Below the pieces are notes generated by a model. The model was given only the letters and a program-made list of their open reading frames with translations, was not told where the DNA came from and ran no database searches. This document shows, piece by piece, positions 15,367-21,822 of a stretch of 48,021 nt of DNA. Within the stretch, counting starts at the first letter, position 1; every line of letters begins with the position of its first letter. Source of the DNA: Arthrobacter sp. Soil736 (GTDB lineage Bacteria > Actinomycetota > Actinomycetes > Actinomycetales > Micrococcaceae); contig NZ_LMSB01000015.1 of assembly GCF_001428005.1 (NCBI RefSeq), positions 1 to 48,021 on the forward strand, read 5' to 3'. A program made the translations under genes and the position numbers.

Positions 15367-16140
15367 ATGAGCGATCCGGGAGTGGCCGTAGTAATTGAAG
15401 ATGACGCGGACATGCGCAATCTTCTGGAGGCCGTTTTATTGCAGAGTGGTTTTTCCGTTCATACGGCAGGTGGCGGCCGCGAGGGCGTCGAAGTTGTCCG
15501 GCGTCAGTTGCCGAATGTGGTTACCGTGGATGTTGGCCTCCCGGATATCGACGGGTTCGAGGTTCTGCGGCGAATCCGTGAAATCAGCAACGCGTATGTC
15601 GTGATGCTCACCGGCAGGACCGAGGAGCTGGACGTGCTGACAGCGTTCCACTCCGGAGCCGACGATTACATCACCAAACCGTTCCGCCCCCGGGAGTTGC
15701 GGGCCCGGATAGCCACGATGATGCGCCGGCCCCGGCACGAAGCCACGGGAGCGACGCCGCCTGCATCAGTCCCGCCGCCTGCGCTCCCGCAGGAGGATTC
15801 GATTCTCCGGTACAACGGGTTGACGCTGGATGCCAGGACGCGCACGGCTGCCGTTCGGGGTGCGCCGCTTGGATTGACGCGAAGTGAATTCGACCTGCTG
15901 CAGGACCTGATGTGCGCGGCGGGAGCCGTCCGGACGAGGTCCGAGCTGGTCCGCGTCGCGCGCGGGGATTTCGACCGTGACGACGCCTATGTCAGTGAAT
16001 CAGATGAGCGCTCCGTGGAGGTGCACATCGGCAATCTCCGCCGGAAGCTCGGGGATGATCCGAACTCCCTAAGCTATCTGCAGACGGTCCGCGGAGTGGG
16101 TTACCGGCTCAGGCAGGGCACCCCTGAAGAGCCAACCTAA
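15367..16140 (+). CDS. OmpR/PhoB-family response regulator, 257 aa
   Basis: ATG 15367 (GGAG just upstream) is preferred over GTG 15358. The receiver domain shows the acidic pocket VVIEDDAD, phospho-acceptor Asp in VTVDVGLPD (about residue 54), MLTGRTEE and YITKPFRPREL. After a Pro/Ala linker (PPASVPPPALPQED) comes a winged-helix output domain: LTLDARTRTAAVRGAPLGLT, then RSEFDLLQDL, SVEVHIGNLRRKLGDD and TVRGVGYRL, the classic recognition-helix and wing signature. It should bind tandem DNA sites and control transcription. The nearest kinase-like gene (16777-17268) lacks sensor and histidine regions, so the natural activator is unclear. The receiver is similar to the CheY-like protein at 10877-11251. 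Confidence 0.95.
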   Translation: MSDPGVAVVIEDDADMRNLLEAVLLQSGFSVHTAGGGREGVEVVRRQLPNVVTVDVGLPDIDGFEVLRRIREISNAYVVMLTGRTEELDVLTAFHSGADDYITKPFRPRELRARIATMMRRPRHEATGATPPASVPPPALPQEDSILRYNGLTLDARTRTAAVRGAPLGLTRSEFDLLQDLMCAAGAVRTRSELVRVARGDFDRDDAYVSESDERSVEVHIGNLRRKLGDDPNSLSYLQTVRGVGYRLRQGTPEEPT

Positions 16141-16164
16141 CCCTGCCCGGGGCATACGGCCGCC

Positions 16165-16626
16165 CTACGACTTCTTCTTGAGGAGGTAGCCGAGACGCAG
16201 TTCATGTACCGTCGCCCTACCGGAATCTGCAACCGCCAGCAGCAGCGCCTGCCCGCTGTGCAGGTCGCCTGCCTGGATGTGGGCCTGCAGCTTCCCGGCG
16301 AGGAATGCCAGGTGCCTCCCTCCGACCATGGCGGAAGAGGTCTTCAGGCTGATGACAGCATCCAGCGCCGCCGCATGGTCCTGGCCCTCCACCGCAGAGG
16401 TCAGACGACGCTGCCGCTGTTCCCACAATGCGGCATAGTCACGGGCAAACCTATGGGCAATGTCCGGGCTTTGCAGCTGTTCCGCCAGCTCGTCAAGGAC
16501 TGCCGGATCGACCGCCTGCCTGCGACCGCCGTTCTGGGGGACCGAAGCCTGGTCCGCTCCGGCCGACGCCTCCGAGGGGACGCCGTCGGCATCTCCTCCG
16601 CGAGGGCTCGGGTCTGAAAGGGACAT
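16165..16626 (-). CDS. Hpt-like protein lacking the phospho-histidine, second copy, 153 aa
   Basis: After a disordered Ser/Gly/Asp-rich N-terminus of ~40 residues, the protein has the four-helix Hpt layout: VLDELAEQLQSPDIAHRFARD, then YAALWEQRQRRLTSAVEG, then AALDAVISLKTSSAMVGGRH and LAFLAGKLQAHIQAGDLHSG. Aligned to AHSLKGSA of real phosphotransferases, the histidine is Ile in AVISLKTSSA. It is clearly related to 12993-13382 (shared DAV-SL--TSAM). It converges on the OmpR-type regulator gene with a 24-bp gap. It may bind receiver domains as an adaptor or decoy; that is inference. Confidence 0.75.
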   Translation of the reverse strand: MSLSDPSPRGGDADGVPSEASAGADQASVPQNGGRRQAVDPAVLDELAEQLQSPDIAHRFARDYAALWEQRQRRLTSAVEGQDHAAALDAVISLKTSSAMVGGRHLAFLAGKLQAHIQAGDLHSGQALLLAVADSGRATVHELRLGYLLKKKS

Positions 16627-16776
16627 CTCTTAAGGCTACTTTCGGAATTCGGGGATACACGGGACTCCCGCTTATCCTGCGGAAACCCTGTGGCTATCCT
16701 TGCAGGGCCGCCATTCCCGGCTAAATCGCCAACTCACGGTGCTCAAGGCCAGGGTGGCCAGTGGATCGGGCCGTCT

Positions 16777-17268
16777 CTAGTCCAGGGGAAGCGTGATGGT
16801 CACTTGGGTGCCGCGTCCGGGACAGGAGCCAACGTTGATCGTCCCGCCTGCTTCGTGCACCGCGATAGCCATCAGACGCAGCCCGAACCCATGATGCGGA
16901 CCGTCGAGGGACTTGGCGTCGAAGCCGATGCCGTTGTCCATGATGACCAGCCGGATGCCGTGGTAGACAGCGGCCAAACGGACCGTCAACTCCGTGGCCT
17001 GGGCGTATTTGAACGCGTTGCTAAGTATTTCCTCTGCACAGTGGTAGAGCAGCGCGGCAGTGGTTGCCGGTATCTCTATTCCGTGGTGGGGCGTCTCCCA
17101 CCGGACGGAGGCTCCTCCCTGGCGAAGGGGCGTCGTCAGCCTGTCGATGCAGCCGGCGAGCCCGAACGCGTGAAAGTCCACGCACCGGTCACCGGTGTAA
17201 CTGCGAACGTCCGCGGTGACGTCGTCAAGAGCTGCGGCTTGACCCATGGCGTGCCTGCTTCCTTGCAT
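16777..17268 (-). CDS. Orphan histidine-kinase ATPase domain (NarL/DesK type), 163 aa
   Basis: The product is a HATPase_c domain: N-box YHCAEEILSNAFKYAQA (about 75-91), G1 box MDNGIGFD (about 110-117) and G2 box HHGFGLRLMAIAVHEAGG followed by GRGTQVTITLPL. The region before it resembles the tail of a HisKA_3 dimerisation domain (DDVTADVRSYTG ... LAGCIDRLTTPLR), but the histidine-bearing helix and any sensor are absent. It is either a truncated kinase or a stand-alone ATP-binding partner. ATG 17268 and ATG 17247 are both possible; the latter has AAGGAAG upstream. It is encoded away from the two response regulators, and no upstream sensor fragment was found. Confidence 0.8.
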   Translation of the reverse strand: MQGSRHAMGQAAALDDVTADVRSYTGDRCVDFHAFGLAGCIDRLTTPLRQGGASVRWETPHHGIEIPATTAALLYHCAEEILSNAFKYAQATELTVRLAAVYHGIRLVIMDNGIGFDAKSLDGPHHGFGLRLMAIAVHEAGGTINVGSCPGRGTQVTITLPLD

Positions 17269-17701
17269 CCCTATATTGCTAACTTCGCCGGCACTAACCG
17301 GGCAACACCGGCGTTCTGTTGGACTTAGAATGCCTCGTCGGCATCAAGAACTCCGACTGTTATGCACAGCGCGGGTGCATGTTTGCGGCAGGAATCGTCA
17401 AAGCACGCCCCAAACGGCACGTTTTCTGTGCACCAAACACCCGCTCATCGCCGGGCAGGCCTCGCCAGTGCTTGCTTTTCACGGGTTGCGTGGCGCTGGG
17501 GTAGTCTGAGCGCGCGTGGTCCGGCGTCCCCCATGTCGGACCACGCAACCTGGGCAGACTTAGATGAGCGTGTGAGCGAACCGGCGCGAACCCCTCAGCG
17601 CGCAGATGGTTTCGATGTAAGCCAGTGGATCTGTTATGTCCGGCCACAGAGAGTTGTTAGGATCCCGTTGCCGCCAGAAGCGGGTGACGACTAACGGGAG
17701 G
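17269..17701. other. Spacer between the kinase fragment and membrane-protein copy 2
   Basis: No convincing gene. A plus-strand frame 17571-17696 starting GTG (SEPARTPQRADGFDVSQW...) would give 41 residues but has no ribosome site or recognised relatives. The only strong feature is the alternative-hairpin region at 17484-17550. Confidence 0.5.
17484..17550 (+). promoter_or_regulatory. Attenuator-like region with two mutually exclusive hairpins
   Basis: CCACGCAACC at 17541-17550 can pair perfectly with GGTTGCGTGG at 17484-17493. Its first six bases also belong to a second perfect 10-bp stem (17514-17523 with 17537-17546) closing the loop GCGTCCCCCATGT. Only one can form at a time. The same loop (GCGTCCCCATGT) tops the hairpin at 10801-10832, whose stem bases differ. 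This suggests a conserved structured RNA or terminator/antiterminator; strand and target are unknown. Confidence 0.45.
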
Positions 17702-17809
17702 TCAGGCCAGAAACACGACTACGGTGCACGCGATGGTGAGGATGCCGAGGCCAGCGTATGCCAACCACCTTGGCCGCCGGCGGTGCGGGTTGATGTCGAT
17801 ATAGGGCAT
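17702..17809 (-). CDS. Tiny membrane protein A, copy 2, 35 aa
   Basis: ATG 17809 to TGA 17702. The first 18 residues (MPYIDINPHRRRPRWLAY) are identical to copy 1 at 13563-13682; the hydrophobic helix differs at several positions (AGLGILTIACTVVVFLA) and ends four residues earlier. Conservation of the N-terminus with drift in the helix indicates protein-level selection after duplication. Its upstream partner B is broken in this copy, so it may act alone or with copy 1 of B. Function unknown. Confidence 0.7.
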   Translation of the reverse strand: MPYIDINPHRRRPRWLAYAGLGILTIACTVVVFLA

Positions 17810-17811
17810 GG

Positions 17812-17917
17812 CTATTTCACCATGTCAGGCTTGACCCGCTTCTTGCACCGGTACTGGCGACAAGAGCATGATGCCCATCAGAACGGCGGGGCCGATCAAG
17901 TACCGGGGGAGATCCAA
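17812..17917 (-). pseudogene. Tiny membrane protein B, copy 2, broken by ~41-bp deletion
   Basis: TTG 17917 starts a frame homologous to copy 1 (LDLPRYLIGPAVLMGIMLLS). Relative to 13685-13831 about 41 bp are missing after LLS, shifting the frame so that translation stops at 17825. The lost ending (RQYRCKKRVKPDMVK to TAG at 17812) is still legible in the old frame. The hydrophobic segment is shortened and the basic tail is lost. Confidence 0.7.
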
Positions 17918-18146
17918 AGCAGGCTGCCCTTTCAGTAGCAAACCCGCCGATCGTAAGCCTCGGCTTCGACGGTTAAATGACGCATCCGCTATCCGATGAG
18001 CGCGTTGGGAAATTGGGCTGGTGCGGGCGCTGACCTCAATGAACTCGTCGATTCGGGGCTAGCCGGATCAGGGGTACGGCGGCGATTTAGCCGCCATTCT
18101 CCGTCAATAACCACGGGCGGGTGAGGTACAAATAGCCAGTGCTGCT

Positions 18147-18176
18147 AGGCCTACCGATTGGGGGATCGGCAGGCCT
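18147..18176. terminator. Candidate terminator hairpin
   Basis: A 12-bp stem with a 6-base loop (18159-18164). No T-run follows on either strand. It lies ~410 bp beyond the stop of the EAL gene on the minus strand and may end that transcript after the relic at 18300-18580. Confidence 0.35.
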
Positions 18177-18245
18177 TCCGCTTGCGACAGTACAGCCGCA
18201 TAGGTTTCACCATCGAATGGGTTAGAAGGGACGATCGTTGCTCAC

Positions 18246-18273
18246 CTGTCGGCTGTCGGCTGTCGGCTGTAGG
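18246..18273. repeat. Heptamer tandem repeat, 4 units
   Basis: CTGTCGG at 18246, 18253 and 18260, then CTGTAGG at 18267. Perfect 7-bp period apart from the final unit. Possibly slippage-generated; no protein frame uses it convincingly. Confidence 0.8.
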
Positions 18274-18299
18274 ATTCGGAGCCGGGGCACCGCTGACCT

Positions 18300-18580
18300 G
18301 CCGCGGGTCGGACTTTTGATTGCCGCTGGGTCCGTGCCTGGCTGTAGCGCGTGAGTCCCTGCGGCTTGTAGACCGACAGTACTGTGCTGAGGAGCAGCTT
18401 GTGTCGGCGAGGAGCTGGACGCGTCTGCCGGTCATCTCGCCGGGCCCGATGTCGGTCGTGGCTACGAAGTCTGGCATCTATGTCACTGGTTGCAGGTGGA
18501 GCAGCAGCAGGACGCTGGCGACGGCGGTTATCAGGAGCTTAATCAGCACCCAGTGGGAGGCACGACCGTCCGCTGGAGCG
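18300..18580 (-). pseudogene. Relic of a small actinobacterial integral membrane protein
   Basis: On the minus strand the peptide SHWVLIKLLITAVASVLLLL then HLQPVT is followed by a TAG (18478-18480). The continuation MPDFVATTDIGPGEMTGRRVQ is in the same frame, and LLSTVLSVYKPQGLTRYS follows in another frame. Together these match the C-terminal half of a common actinobacterial multi-span membrane protein (pattern YWVxxKLxxT...LLLHxQ...LSVYKPxGxTRYG) that I recall as uncharacterised or DUF2269-like. The in-frame stop and frameshift show it is dead; the N-terminal half is missing. Confidence 0.5.
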
Positions 18581-18588
18581 TTGAAACA

Positions 18589-20046
18589 TTATGTTTCTTT
18601 GATCGGGGCGCGCCATAGTGTCCAGTCCTTTGGCTGAATGGATGGCCGGCCGAGGAGGTAGCCCTGTCCTGCGCTCATTCCGAGTGCGGTTATGGCGTCG
18701 AGTTCGGTGTGGGTTTCGATTCCTTCGGCGACGATGGTTGCGCCGGTTTGTTTGGCGAATTCGACCATGGCTGCTCCGAGTGCCCGCTGGCCGGTGTTGT
18801 CGTGGATTCCGGCGATGAGGCTGCGGTCCAGTTTGATGATCTCCGGGCGCAGTTGGAGGATGTGGCGCATGGAGGCGAAGCCGGATCCGGCATCGTCGAT
18901 GGCAACGCGGAGTCCGCGGCTGCGCAGGGGTGCGAGGACCGTGGCCAGGGTGTCGTAGTCGTCAACGGCGTGCCGCTCGGTCAGTTCCAGGACGATCCTG
19001 CCCAGTGGTATTGCTGCGCGTTCCAGGAATACGGGCAATCTGGGATCAAGGCAGGTTTCCGGGGAGATGTTCAGGGCCACATAGACGTGGGCGGGCAGTT
19101 CTTCTGCGGCTGTCAATGCAGCCGTGAGGGCAGCGAATTCGAGTTCGGCTCCCAGGCCTACGGCTGCTGCTTCGGGGAACCAGTAGTCGGCGCCGGACCC
19201 GTCCTCGGTGACGAAGCGTGAGAGCGCTTCGGCTCCGATGAGGCTTCCGGTGGTCAGGTTACGGATGGGCTGGAATGCTGTGAGCATCATTTTGCTGCTG
19301 ACCATGTCCCGGATCCGGTCCCTGCTGACGGACGCAGCCATTTCCGTGACGGACTGTGGTGGGAGGAGACGGCTGGTTCCCTCAACGCCTCCGCCGTGTC
19401 CGTCCGTGGCCGGACGGATCTTTCCGGACACTTCCGCCCAGGCGAGGCTGCCGTCGCGGTGCCGGAAGCGCACGATTGACCCTGCCGGGACGTGATCATC
19501 AGAGGGCTGTGTGGACTGCACCGCCTGTCGGGCGAGGGCGAGGTCCTCCGGCCCGATCACAAGGCGGCAGTGCTTGCCGATCAGCTCCCAGGGCTGGTAC
19601 CCGAGCATGGTGGCGCTGGTCTTGCTGGAAAACGTGAAAAACCCTTGGTCATCAACGGCCCAGAGCCATTCCCTGCTGGTGCTCAGCACGGTATCGATCA
19701 GGTTTGCGGTGCCCTGTGCCCGGATCTTCTCGATACGGTACGCCCGGGTGAAGCGCAGGATACCGAGAACGGCGGAGGCGACCAGCACCACGACGAGGGC
19801 GGCAGCTGCCAGCTGAGGCCATGAATGGCCGAAAACATCGGAAGGGACGAGCAGCAGGGCTGCGCCGGACGCCAAGGCGAACGCCACCTGGATGGTCAGC
19901 ACCGAGGCAAGCATGCGCCGTCCGGAAGGATCAGTGCAATCGTCCTGAACCTGGTGCTGGGAACTGTCTCCGGGAGCTGCGGGGACGGTGGAGGCAGATG
20001 CTGGCAGGTGGGGGGCGCGCAGGCGGCCGCCCCTATCTTGAGGCAC
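18589..20046 (-). CDS. Membrane PAS-EAL cyclic-di-GMP phosphodiesterase, 485 aa
   Basis: Two N-terminal transmembrane helices (about 45-67 and 78-96) precede a PAS domain (REWLWAVDDQGFFTFSSKTS ... FRHRDGSLAWAEVSGKI, about 120-225) and an EAL domain (about 245-485). Catalytic EAL motifs are intact: GAEALSRF (about 272), the Asn in VALNISPE, Glu in LELTERHAV, IDDAGSGFASM (about 382), Lys in IIKLDRS, and VAEGIET. It should hydrolyse cyclic-di-GMP; no GGDEF domain is present. GTG 20046 lies inside the end of the DUF916 gene (14-bp overlap) with AGAGGAC just before it, implying coupling; ATG 19914 is an alternative start that would trim the unstructured N-terminus. It is the last gene of the WxL-DUF916-EAL operon. 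Confidence 0.92.
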   Translation of the reverse strand: MPQDRGGRLRAPHLPASASTVPAAPGDSSQHQVQDDCTDPSGRRMLASVLTIQVAFALASGAALLLVPSDVFGHSWPQLAAAALVVVLVASAVLGILRFTRAYRIEKIRAQGTANLIDTVLSTSREWLWAVDDQGFFTFSSKTSATMLGYQPWELIGKHCRLVIGPEDLALARQAVQSTQPSDDHVPAGSIVRFRHRDGSLAWAEVSGKIRPATDGHGGGVEGTSRLLPPQSVTEMAASVSRDRIRDMVSSKMMLTAFQPIRNLTTGSLIGAEALSRFVTEDGSGADYWFPEAAAVGLGAELEFAALTAALTAAEELPAHVYVALNISPETCLDPRLPVFLERAAIPLGRIVLELTERHAVDDYDTLATVLAPLRSRGLRVAIDDAGSGFASMRHILQLRPEIIKLDRSLIAGIHDNTGQRALGAAMVEFAKQTGATIVAEGIETHTELDAITALGMSAGQGYLLGRPSIQPKDWTLWRAPIKET

Positions 20047-21073
20047 CGGTCCTCTGACGGTTGGCCCGCCGGGTGCCCGGCTCCGTTGGTTCCAGCACGG
20101 TTTGTGAAACTTTGGCCATTGCCTGGCGTGCGCGTCGGATGAACCGGATGATGCGCCACGCGGCGAAGACGATCACTGCCAGTGACAGGAGGGCAACCCC
20201 GATGACCAGCAAGGACACATGAAGAATGGATGTTTCGGCCGTGGCGGTACCGGCTTCCGAGGTGAGGTTCGCCTGTGCGCGTCCTATGTGAACGGGAGGC
20301 GCGTCCGGAAGCGTCGCTTGCAGGTCCAGGCTCGCGCCGGGCAACATGCTTTCGGGTTTGTTGAAGGTCAGTCTTGTGTCCGTGCCGGTCCACTCGCTGA
20401 CGTCGAGGTCGGCGGTGGGGTGCAGGGTGACGTTACCTGTGTTGTGTACCGGCAGGGTGAAGGTCAGGGTGTCGCCGTCCCGTTTCCAATCCAGGGAGCC
20501 ATGATCGAGGGATTTGACTGCTTCGCCGGCGACGTTGAGGTAGATGCGGACCCCTTGGCGCTGGATGATGTCCAGGCGCAGTGCGGTGTCGCCGTCGACC
20601 ATGGAGGTTTCGCCTTTGACGGGCGGGCTCTGGATGATCAGGCCACCGGCATAATCACCTGGTTCGGTGCCGGCCGGGACACTGATCCGGAACGGTACTT
20701 TCTGCTCTGATTTGGCCGGCACTGTGATGCTGCCAGACTCCAGCTCCACCCAGGCGCCGATGCCCTTGCGCTCGTCGGCTTCCGCGGCAAGCGCGAAAGT
20801 CCCCTGGGGCGTGCTCTGCCCGTCCACGGGATAGGTCAGCAGGGTGACGGGCTCTGAAGTGTGGTTGGTGACGATGGCGGTCGCGTCCAGGGCCGAACCT
20901 GGGTAGACAGAGAGATGGAAGAAGTCTGATTCCTTTTCCGGCCTGATCCCAAGGGTTCCGTCGTCAACCGCATGAGCCGCTCCGGCGGTAAGAAACGCGG
21001 TGAGGAGCACTCCGAAGATCATCAGCGCGGTGTGCAGAGCGGCTAAGGGGCGGGGTTTCTTGTGTGTGTTCAA
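20033..21073 (-). CDS. DUF916-like WxL-interacting surface protein, 346 aa
   Basis: A signal peptide (KPRPLAALHTALMIFGVLLT ... AGAAHA) leads to two beta-sandwich regions: LGIRPEKESDFFHLSVYPGS, TAIVTNHTSEPVTLLTYPVD, KVPFRISVPAGTEPGDYAGG then LIIQSPP, and LPVHNTGNVTLHPTADLDVS. This order (DUF916 followed by a DUF3324-like half) is that of the WxL-interacting proteins of Gram-positive cell walls. A C-terminal transmembrane helix (HVSLLVIGVALLSLAVIVFA) with a basic tail anchors it in the membrane, the family's usual topology. It lies between a WxL-like secreted protein (21241-21822) and the EAL phosphodiesterase, overlapping the latter. It probably presents or retains the WxL protein at the surface. 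Confidence 0.8.
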   Translation of the reverse strand: MNTHKKPRPLAALHTALMIFGVLLTAFLTAGAAHAVDDGTLGIRPEKESDFFHLSVYPGSALDATAIVTNHTSEPVTLLTYPVDGQSTPQGTFALAAEADERKGIGAWVELESGSITVPAKSEQKVPFRISVPAGTEPGDYAGGLIIQSPPVKGETSMVDGDTALRLDIIQRQGVRIYLNVAGEAVKSLDHGSLDWKRDGDTLTFTLPVHNTGNVTLHPTADLDVSEWTGTDTRLTFNKPESMLPGASLDLQATLPDAPPVHIGRAQANLTSEAGTATAETSILHVSLLVIGVALLSLAVIVFAAWRIIRFIRRARQAMAKVSQTVLEPTEPGTRRANRQRTGASR

Positions 21074-21191
21074 AGCTCAATCCTTGGGAAACATGCGGAG
21101 GGATCCGTTGATGTTGTTGATGGCAGGGAATGGCTGCGACAGCGGCGTGCTTGTCCTGGCCTGTCATACTGCGGCGCATGCTGTAGCGCTG

Positions 21192-21229
21192 GGGTGCGGC
21201 CGGCCGCTGAGGAAGGACCGGCCGCACCC
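21192..21229. terminator. Perfect 12-bp hairpin between the WxL and DUF916 genes
   Basis: GGGTGCGGCCGG (21192-21203) pairs perfectly with CCGGCCGCACCC (21218-21229). On the minus strand it starts 11 bases after the WxL gene stop and has no T-run. It may be a partial terminator or a 3' stabiliser that lets the abundant WxL protein be made in excess over the downstream genes. Confidence 0.6.
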
Positions 21230-21240
21230 TGTAAATGCGA

Positions 21241-21822
21241 CTAGGCGATGGTGTAGGTGATGGTTGAGGTGTAGGGGTTCAGTGCGGTGGAGCCGACCGC
21301 CCCGGAGTAGTTGGACCGGTAGGCGTTGGCCGGGATGTCAAGGCTGTAGGTCGGGGTCAGGCTGTAGGTTCCCTTGCTCGTGCCCGAGGCCGAAACAAGA
21401 GCCTGCGCCGAGCCAGTCAACGACAGCAAGGGTCCGGTGATGTTGGAAGCAGGATCAGCGCCGGATCCTGCCGTTACAGTGCCCGGAGTGATCTTCAGGT
21501 TGCCAACGGGCAGGGTCCGCTCCACCAATTCAGCTGAGCCGGCTGCGCTGGTGGGTGCTGTGGCGCTGGCTGAGAGTGTCCAGGCTGCGCCGGTGCCGCG
21601 GGCATCGGTGATGCTCCAGGCGGAGGACGCTGCGGCTGTTGCCGTCTGGGTGCCGGTTCCGTTCAGGGTGACGCCGGAAAGGGTGGCGCCTGAGGTGGTC
21701 GCGGTGAGGGTGCTGCCGGACACGGTGGAGTTGATGGTGTCCGCTGAAGCAGGAATAGCCACGGATCCGATGAGTGCGGCAGATGCGGCTGCAACAAGGG
21801 AAATACGGGAGATACTACGCAT
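21241..21822 (-). CDS. WxL-domain-like secreted surface protein, 193 aa
   Basis: A signal peptide (MRSISRISLVAAASAALIGS ... PASA) is followed by a Ser/Thr/Gly-rich beta protein. WxL features: AWSITDARGTGAAWTLSASA (the WTL motif), a middle segment LPVGNLKITPGTVTAGSGAD, and a C-terminal strand ending NPYTSTITYTIA, the position of the second WxL-type motif in classical members. Such proteins attach non-covalently to peptidoglycan and act with DUF916 partners, here the next gene downstream. A ribosome site AAAGG lies 9 bases before ATG 21822. The hairpin at 21192-21229 follows. WxL systems are best known in Firmicutes; an actinobacterial plasmid copy beside an EAL gene is unusual. Confidence 0.75.
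   Translation of the reverse strand: MRSISRISLVAAASAALIGSVAIPASADTINSTVSGSTLTATTSGATLSGVTLNGTGTQTATAAASSAWSITDARGTGAAWTLSASATAPTSAAGSAELVERTLPVGNLKITPGTVTAGSGADPASNITGPLLSLTGSAQALVSASGTSKGTYSLTPTYSLDIPANAYRSNYSGAVGSTALNPYTSTITYTIA

Larger units (their letters stand above)
17702..17955. repeat. Diverged ~300-bp repeat, copy 2
   Basis: Same orientation and gene content as 13563-13870 but with a ~41-bp internal deletion and scattered substitutions. See copy 1 for the shared blocks. Confidence 0.75.
17956..18299. other. Non-coding stretch with a hairpin and a heptamer tandem repeat
   Basis: No credible gene. Two features stand out: a 12-bp hairpin at 18147-18176 (AGGCCTACCGAT with one G-T pair to ATCGGCAGGCCT, loop TGGGGG), and four copies of a 7-bp unit CTGTCGG at 18246-18273, the last CTGTAGG. 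Confidence 0.5.

Noticed and set aside
17571..17696. 41-codon plus-strand frame beginning SEPARTPQ
   Set aside because: No ribosome site and no supporting second copy; left as a note in the spacer.
18246..18273. Heptamer tandem repeat as a phase-variable coding tract
   Set aside because: No credible gene reads through it in any frame.
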